A stretch of DNA of 14,703 bases from an uncultured Clostridia bacterium (lineage in GTDB: Bacteria; Bacillota; Clostridia; Christensenellales; CAG-917). Shown piece after piece: positions 7,734-14,054 of this stretch. The notes beneath the pieces were generated by a model. The model was not told the DNA's origin, made no database searches, and saw nothing but the letters and a program-made list of their open reading frames with translations. Both the position numbers and the translations under genes were made by a program. Every line of letters begins with the position of its first letter. The stretch's first letter is position 1. The stretch is taken from positions 1-14,703 of the forward strand of contig CAMWIB010000011.1 in assembly GCA_947174215.1 (NCBI GenBank), in the 5' to 3' direction.

Positions 7734-7751
7734 TGTACCAAAATCGGTACA
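7734..7751. promoter_or_regulatory. 18-bp palindrome, candidate operator
   Basis: TGTACCAAAATCGGTACA is a perfect 6-bp inverted repeat around a 6-base centre, as expected for a dimeric DNA-binding regulator. A consensus TATAAT starts 10 bases downstream (7762-7767). If that is a real plus-strand -10, the palindrome covers its -35 position. No good -35 hexamer is present. The regulator is unknown. Confidence 0.4.
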
Positions 7752-7775
7752 AATGGTTTATTATAATTAAGGTAT

Positions 7776-7802
7776 AAAAAATATCCGCCGTAACCGGCGG
7801 AT
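7776..7802 (-). terminator. Rho-independent terminator of the tracrRNA
   Basis: Reading the minus strand, ATCCGCCG (7802-7795) pairs with CGGCGGAT (7790-7783) around a GTTA loop, followed by A and six T bases (7781-7776). An 8-bp GC-rich stem plus T-run is a textbook terminator, and it also forms the last hairpin of the tracrRNA. Confidence 0.92.
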
Positions 7803-7889
7803 AGTCCACACAATGTGGTTCGTTCAAACGATGAGTTCGCATAAAGCTTATTTGAACTGGTAGTGTAATCTCATAAGGAATTGAGATGA
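7776..7889 (-). ncRNA. tracrRNA of the type II-A system
   Basis: The minus strand carries an anti-repeat matching the CRISPR repeat. By hand alignment, repeat bases 1-6 pair with 7850-7855, bases 9-18 with 7860-7869, and bases 22-29 with 7873-7880, giving 24 base pairs. Between the first two blocks is the bulge GA opposite CAGU, equivalent to GA opposite AAGU in S. pyogenes, which Cas9 needs. A 3x3 internal loop separates the second and third blocks. After the anti-repeat come AAAUAAGC (nexus-like), a possible UCGU-UUGA-ACGA hairpin (7831-7820), CCACA-UUG-UGUGG (7818-7806) and the terminator stem. The 5' end is not certain. A TATAGT (7894-7889) would start a short form at about the anti-repeat, and a longer form from further upstream is possible. 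It lies antisense to cas9 and just upstream of it, as in S. pyogenes. Confidence 0.88.
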
Positions 7890-7908
7890 CTATATTGAAA
7901 CATATTTT
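7881..7908 (+). promoter_or_regulatory. Candidate cas operon promoter
   Basis: TTGAGA (7881-7886) and TATTTT (7903-7908) are 16 bases apart on the plus strand and would start transcription near 7915, about 60 bases before cas9. It overlaps the 5' end of the tracrRNA gene, so the two transcription units would interfere. The match is moderate and other starts are possible. Confidence 0.3.
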
Positions 7909-7922
7909 GACGATTGTGTCAA
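7907..7922. promoter_or_regulatory. Symmetric TTGAC/GTCAA element between tracrRNA and cas9
   Basis: TTGAC (7907-7911) and GTCAA (7918-7922) form an inverted repeat with a 6-base centre. They read as -35-like hexamers in both directions: TTGACG on plus and TTGACA on minus. Neither has a good -10 at 17 bases. The minus one lies 22 bases from TATAGT. It could be a shared operator or a weak divergent promoter. Confidence 0.35.
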
Positions 7923-7974
7923 TCAAATTTCCAAAACTAACGAAAACAAAAAAACTAATGACAAGAGGTGAATT

Positions 7975-10900
7975 ATGAAAAAGAACGATAAGGCTTTGTC
8001 CGATTATTATATTGGACTCGATTTGGGTACGGAATCTGTCGGTTGGGCGGTGACGGATACGGAATATAACCTTATGCGCGCAAAGGGCAAGGATATGTGG
8101 GGTATTCGCCTGTTCGACGAGGCGGAAACGAGTCAGGCGCGCAGACTCAACCGTACAAACAGACGCCGTCTTGCAAGGCAGAAGTGGAGATTGCAGCTTT
8201 TGCGCGAGCTTTTTGATGAGGAGATTTGTAAGGTTGACAGGAACTTCTTTATGCGTATGAAGAACAGCTCGCTCATAGGTGAGGATAAGGGAACGGATAC
8301 GAAGTTCATACTTTTTGCGGATACGAATTATACGGATAAGAACTATTTTACGGACGAGCGCACCAAAACCGCGTATCACCTGCGCAAGTGGCTTATCGAG
8401 GATAAGTCGCCGCATGATATTCGACTTGTGTTTCTTGCACTCTACCATATTATGAAAAGCAGAGGGCATTTCCTATATTCGTTTGATGATAGCGAGGAGG
8501 AGTTGTCGCTTAGCCAAACGGTTTTAAGATATCTTGACGCGGTGAAAACTGCGTTTGATATTACGGTTGAAATCGATGACATTGACGAAGTAAGAAATCT
8601 GTTATGCGACGGAACGCTACGCAAAAAGGAAAAGTTTGAAGCAATCAAGCCATTGTTCAAGGTTGGTGCTGAAAGTCAGATTGAATCCAAGGCATTTATC
8701 GGAGCATTAGTAAAGCTTATTGTCGGAATGAGCGTAAAAATTAAGGATATTATGCTTGACGGCGAGTGCGAAAACGAGTCCTTCTGCGTGACCGATTCCG
8801 ATGATAAACAGCAGGAGTGCTTAGATAAGTATGAGGATATAAGCGATATACTCATTGCCGCAAAAGCCGTTTATGACAGAGCTATCTGCGAGAGGATAAC
8901 CAAGGGCTATACGTCGTTCAGCGCATATAAGGTAGCGCAGTACGAACAGCACAGAAATGATATCAAAACCTTAAAGGCATACGTAAAAGAAGTCTTAAAA
9001 GACGCGGAGCTGTATAAACAGATATTCGTTTATACGAGCGTGAAGAATAGCAAGGGGAAGGTCGAAGGACTGAAAAACTATGCGGCGTACTCGCGCTATA
9101 AGAAGGGTGACGCCGTAGACGGCGCTACGGGCGAAGAGTTCTGCTCATTCCTGAAAAAGAAGTTGGGTGCTGTTCCCGAAAGTGCGGATAATCAGTATAA
9201 AGAAATGTGGAAGCGCATTGAGGAAGGCTCGTTTGCGCCAAAGCTCAGAACCAACGAAAACGGCAGTATTCCCAATTCTCTGCACAGAAAAGAATTGATT
9301 GCGATTTTAGATAATGCGGAAGAGTATCTCCCTTTCTTGCGCAAAAAAGATAAAGACGGTTTGAGTGTAAGAGATAAGATAATTGCGATATTCGACTATA
9401 AACTGCCTTACTACTTCGGACCTGTCGGCAAAAACTCGTCATATGGATGGGCGGTGCGCAAACAGGGTATGGAGAACGTAAAGGTGTTGCCTTGGAATAT
9501 CGGCGACATTATTGACGAGCAGGAAACCTCAAAGGGCTTTATCGAGCGTATGAAGTCCAGCTGCGTTTATACGGGCGAAAGCGTGCTTGCGAGGGATTCG
9601 TTGCTTTATAGCGAGTTCGCCGTGCTGAACGAGATAAACAATCTTAAAGTCAATGGAAAACAGATAGACGTATCCGCGAAAAAGCTCATCTTCGACAGAC
9701 TGTACTTGCAGAAAAACAGAAAGGTTCGCCTTAAAGATATAAAGAATTTGCTTGTTGCGGAAGGCTATATTCAAGCAAGCGATGAAATGAGCGGTGCGGA
9801 TGAAACTCTGAACGCTACAATGTCATCATATCACAAGATGAGACGTATCCTTGAAAAGACTTCATACGATACAGTTGAGGCGATAATCGAACACGTTGTG
9901 CTGTTTGGCGACGCTAAAAAGATATTGAAGGAATGGTTACACGACAACGTGCCTTCCCTTTGCGAAGAGGACGTCAAATACGTTCTCACTCTCAGATTCA
10001 AGGATTGGGGCAGTTTGTCCAAAAAGTTTTTAGCAGGAATATACGACGTGGATAGAGAGGACGGTACCGGCGAGCTTGTATCTATTATAGATATGATGCG
10101 AAACCATAACGTAAACCTTATGCAGCTGCTTAGCAATAAGTATACCTATGCAAAGTCCGCATATGAGCATAAGCTTAAAAAATCGGGCGCTATGGAGTCG
10201 CCAAAGGATTTGGTGGACGAGCTATATGTGTCGCCGAAGATAAGGCGCGCTATATGGCAGGCTATTCGCATTGTCGACGAGATTGTTGACGTTATGAACG
10301 GCAAGCCGAAAAAGATATTCGTCGAAGTGCCGAGAGAGAACGACCAAAGTCAAAAGGGCAATCGCAAATCCTCGCGCAAGCAACAGCTTCTCGAACTGTA
10401 TAAGACGTGCGAAAAGCAGAGCAAAGAGCTATTCTCATTTGTCGATAAAGATACTTTCGATTCGCTTTATAAAGCTATCGACAGCGAGAGCGACAGCAAT
10501 CTGCGCAAGAACAAGCTATTTTTGTACTACCGCCAGTTCGGCAAATGTATGTATTCTATGGAAAGCATCAATATCGGCGAGCTGCATGACGATAAGCTTT
10601 GGGATAGGGACCATATATATCCGCGCTCCAAAATAAAGGATGACAGTCTTGACAATCTCGTTCTTGTCAATGCTAAGCTCAACAGGGATAAAACTAATAC
10701 TTATCCTATAAGCGGAAATATCAGAAGCAAAATGTATCCGTTCTGGAAATTTCTGCTTGAAAACGGATGTATATCTAAAACCAAGTTTGAAAGACTTACG
10801 AGGGCTACGGAGCTTACGGATGATGAATTGTCCGCATTTATAAACCGTCAGATTGTAGAAACGGGGCAGTCCACAAAGGCTGTCGCGGAGATACTCGGTT

Positions 10901-12054
10901 CGATTTATGGCGGCAACAAAAACGGCAGTAAGATTGTATATTCAAAGGCGGGCAACGTAAGCGATTTCAGAAAGCATTTCGATATTTTGAAGTGCCGCGA
11001 GGTCAACGACTTCCACCACGCTCACGACGCATATCTTAACGTCGTCGTTGGTAACTATTTCGATACGAGATTCACTTTGGATTTTATGAGAAATCTCAGA
11101 GATAAGGAGTATTCGCTCAATGTGGACGCGCTGTATTCTTACAATGTAAACGGTGCGTGGAAGGGCGGTAAGGATGGCACTATCAACACCGTTCGCAAGG
11201 TAATGGCAAAGAACAGCGTTTTGTATACTCAGATGGCGTTTGAGAAAAAGGGAAAGCTTTTCGATATAAACCCTGTAAAGAAAAAGGAAGGACTTATTCC
11301 GCTGAAAAACGGATTGGATACGGCTAAGTACGGCGGATATGACAGTGCGAAGGGCGCGTATTGGGCGCTCGTGGAGTATAGCAAGGTCACGAAGAAAAAG
11401 GTTGAAACATACAGGGCGATAGAACCGGTGCTGATTTGCCAGAAGGAAGAGTATGAGCGCAACCCGCAGGAGTATGCAAACAATTACTGGCAGGGCGCAA
11501 GGGTTATCATTGACAAAATCCTGAACAAATCAATGCTTGAAATTGACGGCGCGAGAATGCTTATTTCGGGCAGAACGGGAACAAACCTGATATTGGTGAA
11601 CGCAAATCAACTGATATTGGACTATCCGACAACGAAATATGTGCGCAGCGTCGTCAAGTTTGCAGATAGATACATACAGGCGAAAAAGCAACTTGATATA
11701 TACAAAAGTGACGGTATAACTGCGAATTTGAATATTATGCTTTTTGATAAGCTGATGGAAAAATCTGCAACGGGAGCATATTCGAGCGTATCTTCCGCAC
11801 TCTATGACAATCTCAAAAATTGCAGAGATAATTTTGTCGCTCTTAGTGAATCGGAGCAATGCGTCGCACTTAAAGAAATACTGAAAGCATTCTCATGCAA
11901 AGCCGTTTATGCAAAGCTGAAAGCCTTTGGCGGAAGCAGCGACGCGGCAGGTAAAATCACCATATCAAAGAATTTGCCGGGAGATAAGCGCGTAAAGCTC
12001 ATCTGCCAATCCGTGACGGGACTGTACGAGAAAAAACTCGATTTGACAAAGTAG
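7975..12054 (+). CDS. cas9: CRISPR-associated endonuclease Cas9 (type II-A)
   Basis: A full-length 1359-residue Cas9, the RNA-guided nuclease that cuts target DNA with crRNA and tracrRNA. In order: RuvC-I IGLDLGTESVGWAV with catalytic Asp16; arginine-rich bridge helix about 54-80; REC lobe with KSRGHFL at 162-168; RuvC-II IFVEVPRE with Glu784; HNH DRDHIYPRSKIKDDSLDN with Asp879, His880 and Asn903, the last two spaced exactly as His840 and Asn863 in SpCas9; RuvC-III FHHAHDAYLNVVVGNYF with His1015 and Asp1018. The C-terminus ends in QSVTGLYEKKLDL, the tail shared with SpCas9 (QSITGLYETRIDL), but the RKR used for NGG reading is absent. AGAGGTG (7964-7970) sets the start. cas1 begins one base after the stop. 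All catalytic residues are present, so it should be active. Its PAM is unknown. Confidence 0.98.
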   Translation: MKKNDKALSDYYIGLDLGTESVGWAVTDTEYNLMRAKGKDMWGIRLFDEAETSQARRLNRTNRRRLARQKWRLQLLRELFDEEICKVDRNFFMRMKNSSLIGEDKGTDTKFILFADTNYTDKNYFTDERTKTAYHLRKWLIEDKSPHDIRLVFLALYHIMKSRGHFLYSFDDSEEELSLSQTVLRYLDAVKTAFDITVEIDDIDEVRNLLCDGTLRKKEKFEAIKPLFKVGAESQIESKAFIGALVKLIVGMSVKIKDIMLDGECENESFCVTDSDDKQQECLDKYEDISDILIAAKAVYDRAICERITKGYTSFSAYKVAQYEQHRNDIKTLKAYVKEVLKDAELYKQIFVYTSVKNSKGKVEGLKNYAAYSRYKKGDAVDGATGEEFCSFLKKKLGAVPESADNQYKEMWKRIEEGSFAPKLRTNENGSIPNSLHRKELIAILDNAEEYLPFLRKKDKDGLSVRDKIIAIFDYKLPYYFGPVGKNSSYGWAVRKQGMENVKVLPWNIGDIIDEQETSKGFIERMKSSCVYTGESVLARDSLLYSEFAVLNEINNLKVNGKQIDVSAKKLIFDRLYLQKNRKVRLKDIKNLLVAEGYIQASDEMSGADETLNATMSSYHKMRRILEKTSYDTVEAIIEHVVLFGDAKKILKEWLHDNVPSLCEEDVKYVLTLRFKDWGSLSKKFLAGIYDVDREDGTGELVSIIDMMRNHNVNLMQLLSNKYTYAKSAYEHKLKKSGAMESPKDLVDELYVSPKIRRAIWQAIRIVDEIVDVMNGKPKKIFVEVPRENDQSQKGNRKSSRKQQLLELYKTCEKQSKELFSFVDKDTFDSLYKAIDSESDSNLRKNKLFLYYRQFGKCMYSMESINIGELHDDKLWDRDHIYPRSKIKDDSLDNLVLVNAKLNRDKTNTYPISGNIRSKMYPFWKFLLENGCISKTKFERLTRATELTDDELSAFINRQIVETGQSTKAVAEILGSIYGGNKNGSKIVYSKAGNVSDFRKHFDILKCREVNDFHHAHDAYLNVVVGNYFDTRFTLDFMRNLRDKEYSLNVDALYSYNVNGAWKGGKDGTINTVRKVMAKNSVLYTQMAFEKKGKLFDINPVKKKEGLIPLKNGLDTAKYGGYDSAKGAYWALVEYSKVTKKKVETYRAIEPVLICQKEEYERNPQEYANNYWQGARVIIDKILNKSMLEIDGARMLISGRTGTNLILVNANQLILDYPTTKYVRSVVKFADRYIQAKKQLDIYKSDGITANLNIMLFDKLMEKSATGAYSSVSSALYDNLKNCRDNFVALSESEQCVALKEILKAFSCKAVYAKLKAFGGSSDAAGKITISKNLPGDKRVKLICQSVTGLYEKKLDLTK

Positions 12055-12055
12055 T

Positions 12056-12931
12056 ATGGGGTTTCGCATTGTCGTTATAAACAGCCGAGCTAAGCTCGAT
12101 TATAAGATGAATTACTTGGTTGTTCGTACCGACGACAAAACAACCCGCGTGCATCTGGACGAGATTGCCGTGCTTATGATTGAAAGTACGGCAGTCGCCC
12201 TTACGGCATATCTGATTGCAGAGCTGACCAAAAAGAAGATTAAGGTTATCTTCTGTGATGAAAAGTACAATCCTCTTGCGGAGCTTTGCAGTTTGTACGG
12301 TGCGCATGATTCCGCACGAAAACTTCGAGAGCAGATTAAGTGGCAAAAGGATATAAAGGATTTCGTTTGGGCGGAAATTGTGCGCGCAAAAATACTCGGG
12401 CAAATATCCAATCTTGACGACACGGAAGATAGGGCGATAACGCTTATGAAGTCCTATACGCAGGAGATTCTGCCTGCGGATACTACCAACCGTGAAGCGC
12501 ACGCCGCTAAGGTGTATTTTAATGCGTTGTTTGGTCTTGACTTCTCACGCTCTGAGGATAACCTTATAAACACTGCGCTCAATTACGGGTATGGTATCTT
12601 GTTGTCTGCAATCAACAGAGAAGTCGTAGCGGCAGGTTATGCAACTCAGCTTGGAATATTCCACGACAATGTGTTCAATCACTTTAACCTATCCTCGGAT
12701 TTGATTGAGCCGTTCAGACCGTTAGTCGATAGGAAAGTTGTCACTATGCGTATTGAGAAATTCGAGCATGAAGAGAAGATGGCGTTGGTGGATTTGTTGA
12801 ACAGCAAAGTGAAAATCAAAGGGCAGGAGCATCATCTGATAAATGCTATAAGAATTTTTGTGCTGAGCGTGTTTGACGCATTGGCTGAAAGAGATGTGTC
12901 AAAGATAATTTTTCCGAGTTATGAGTTATAG
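12056..12931 (+). CDS. cas1: CRISPR integrase Cas1 (type II-A)
   Basis: A 291-residue Cas1, the integrase subunit that, with Cas2, inserts new spacers at the leader end of the array. The N-terminus (MGFRIVVINSRAKLDYK) closely follows type II-A Cas1, such as the S. pyogenes MAGWRTVVVNTHSKLSYK pattern, which supports this start. Active-site positions are visible: Glu147 in TTNREAHAAKVYFN, His203 in QLGIFHDNVFN, and Asp215 with Glu218 in SDLIEPFRP. The length is normal (about 290). The start is one base after the cas9 stop and has no clear Shine-Dalgarno of its own, so translation is probably coupled to cas9. It overlaps cas2 by 11 bases. Confidence 0.98.
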   Translation: MGFRIVVINSRAKLDYKMNYLVVRTDDKTTRVHLDEIAVLMIESTAVALTAYLIAELTKKKIKVIFCDEKYNPLAELCSLYGAHDSARKLREQIKWQKDIKDFVWAEIVRAKILGQISNLDDTEDRAITLMKSYTQEILPADTTNREAHAAKVYFNALFGLDFSRSEDNLINTALNYGYGILLSAINREVVAAGYATQLGIFHDNVFNHFNLSSDLIEPFRPLVDRKVVTMRIEKFEHEEKMALVDLLNSKVKIKGQEHHLINAIRIFVLSVFDALAERDVSKIIFPSYEL

Positions 12932-13241
12932 GTTTATGCGCACAATTTTGTTTTTCGATTTGCCTACCGAAACTTCCGCTGACGTCAGAGAATATTCGAG
13001 GTTTCATAGGTTTTTGATAAAGAACGGGTTTATTATGATGCAAAAATCCGTGTACTGTCATCTTGCGCTAAACGCTTCCGCCCTTGGAAGCGCGGTTGCG
13101 GCAGTGCGCAAAAATAAACCGAGCAAAGGAATAATTCAGGTGCTTAACGTAACCGAAAAACAGTTTTCAAGAATGGAATTCATACTTGGGCAGTACGATG
13201 GCGATATTATAAATTCGGATAGCAGGTTGGTGATACTATGA
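12921..13241 (+). CDS. cas2: CRISPR adaptation protein Cas2 (type II-A)
   Basis: A 106-residue Cas2, which bridges two Cas1 dimers in the spacer-integration complex. It starts MSYRFMRTILFFDLP, nearly the same as type II-A Cas2 of streptococci (MSYRYMRMILMFDMP). This supports the start at 12921 rather than the internal Met6, although there is no strong ribosome binding site. Asp13 at the end of the first beta strand is the conserved metal-site residue of the ferredoxin fold. VTEKQFSRM and NSDSRLVIL near the C-terminus are also family-typical. It overlaps cas1 by 11 bases and csn2 by four (ATGA), implying coupled translation. Confidence 0.97.
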   Translation: MSYRFMRTILFFDLPTETSADVREYSRFHRFLIKNGFIMMQKSVYCHLALNASALGSAVAAVRKNKPSKGIIQVLNVTEKQFSRMEFILGQYDGDIINSDSRLVIL

Positions 13242-13906
13242 GATTGACGCATTTCGCATTCGATAAATCCTTCGAGTGGGAAGGGCAGAATGTTTGTTCT
13301 CTGATTATAGAAAATCCGATTTTCTACCGCAACGCAATTAAAAGTATTCAGGAACAATCCACTTTGGGCGTAGGTGAATTTGTGTTATCGGATAATGATT
13401 GCATTGTGCCTTTTGAGAGGAATGTCGAACTTATAAGCGACGTCTTTAATATAGACCCGTGCGCCAATAAGACAATTATAAATGGAATAATCAAAGATTC
13501 GGTGGAATTATTTACGCATCAGTATCCCGATAGACTCGCTGAGGTTTATATGAATATAAATACTTTGCTATCAGATGTATGCTTTCACTCTGCAAGCGAA
13601 CTGACTTTCGATGAAATAAACGACGTGTCCGTTCTGCTCAAAGCATATCATTTAAGACCCGATATTGAGGGACTGTCGCTTGCTGAAAGGCTGTTGCTTT
13701 ATATGGAGCTTTGCCAAAAATACACAAAGAAAAAGCTGTTTGTCACCGTTAATTTGAGAGCCTGTCTGTCAGATGTGGAGGCGGAAAATCTTTATAAGGA
13801 TTTAATTTACCGCAAGCTCAATTTGCTTTCGATAGAGTGTATGAACAGCAAAAAGTTGGATTGCGAGCAACGAAAAATCTTGGATATCGATATGTGCGAG
13901 ATTTGA
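13238..13906 (+). CDS. csn2: Adaptation protein Csn2 (type II-A signature)
   Basis: A 222-residue protein in the position and size of the short Csn2 form (about 220 residues), the gene that defines subtype II-A. Csn2 forms a tetrameric ring that threads on double-stranded DNA ends and is needed for spacer acquisition. Sequence support: the N-terminal MRLTHFAFDKSFEWEG resembles the family start, and the KYTKKKLFVTVNLRACLS stretch (about 161-178) matches the conserved K-K-L-x-x-x-V-N region before the final helices. Conservation in this family is low, so identification rests partly on context. It overlaps cas2 by four bases. The array leader starts directly after its stop. Confidence 0.93.
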   Translation: MRLTHFAFDKSFEWEGQNVCSLIIENPIFYRNAIKSIQEQSTLGVGEFVLSDNDCIVPFERNVELISDVFNIDPCANKTIINGIIKDSVELFTHQYPDRLAEVYMNINTLLSDVCFHSASELTFDEINDVSVLLKAYHLRPDIEGLSLAERLLLYMELCQKYTKKKLFVTVNLRACLSDVEAENLYKDLIYRKLNLLSIECMNSKKLDCEQRKILDIDMCEI

Positions 13907-13966
13907 ACTTGTGCGCATTTCGTTCGGAAGTGTGTCAGTATTTGCAAGCCAAAGTTCTATAAACCA

Positions 13967-13995
13967 TTGCAAGTTTGGAATATCTGATTTATAAT
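13967..13995 (+). promoter_or_regulatory. Pre-crRNA promoter in the leader
   Basis: TTGCAA (13967-13972) and a consensus TATAAT (13990-13995) are separated by exactly 17 bases. Transcription would begin near 14002, about 50 bases before the first repeat, and run into the array. This is the best promoter match in the window. Confidence 0.8.
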
Positions 13996-14047
13996 AACCT
14001 CGCTAATTTCCTTATTTGCACGGCGTGTAGTGGCGTTTTCTCGAACA

Positions 14048-14054
14048 ATTTGAG
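14048..14054 (+). promoter_or_regulatory. Leader-anchoring sequence (ATTTGAG)
   Basis: The leader ends in ATTTGAG directly against the first repeat. This heptamer is one of the conserved leader-end motifs described for type II-A systems, where Cas1-Cas2 recognises it to place new spacers. It differs from the first seven repeat bases (GTTTGAG) by one base. Confidence 0.75.

Larger units (their letters stand above)
13907..14054 (+). other. CRISPR leader
   Basis: The 148 AT-rich bases between csn2 and the first repeat form the leader. It contains a promoter (13967-13995), a direct repeat of TTGCAAG (13942-13948 and 13967-13973), a 9-base complement of the CRISPR repeat (TTCCTTATT, 14008-14016), and the ATTTGAG anchor at its end. 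No open frame or csn2 terminator is apparent. Confidence 0.85.

Noticed and set aside
7669..8469. 266-codon minus-strand frame over the tracrRNA gene and the start of cas9
   Set aside because: It crosses the tracrRNA, its terminator and conserved Cas9 codons, so it is a shadow.
7975..12054. Possibility of a II-C or II-B Cas9
   Set aside because: The length, the SpCas9-like tail, the presence of csn2 and the minus-strand tracrRNA upstream of cas9 all point to II-A.
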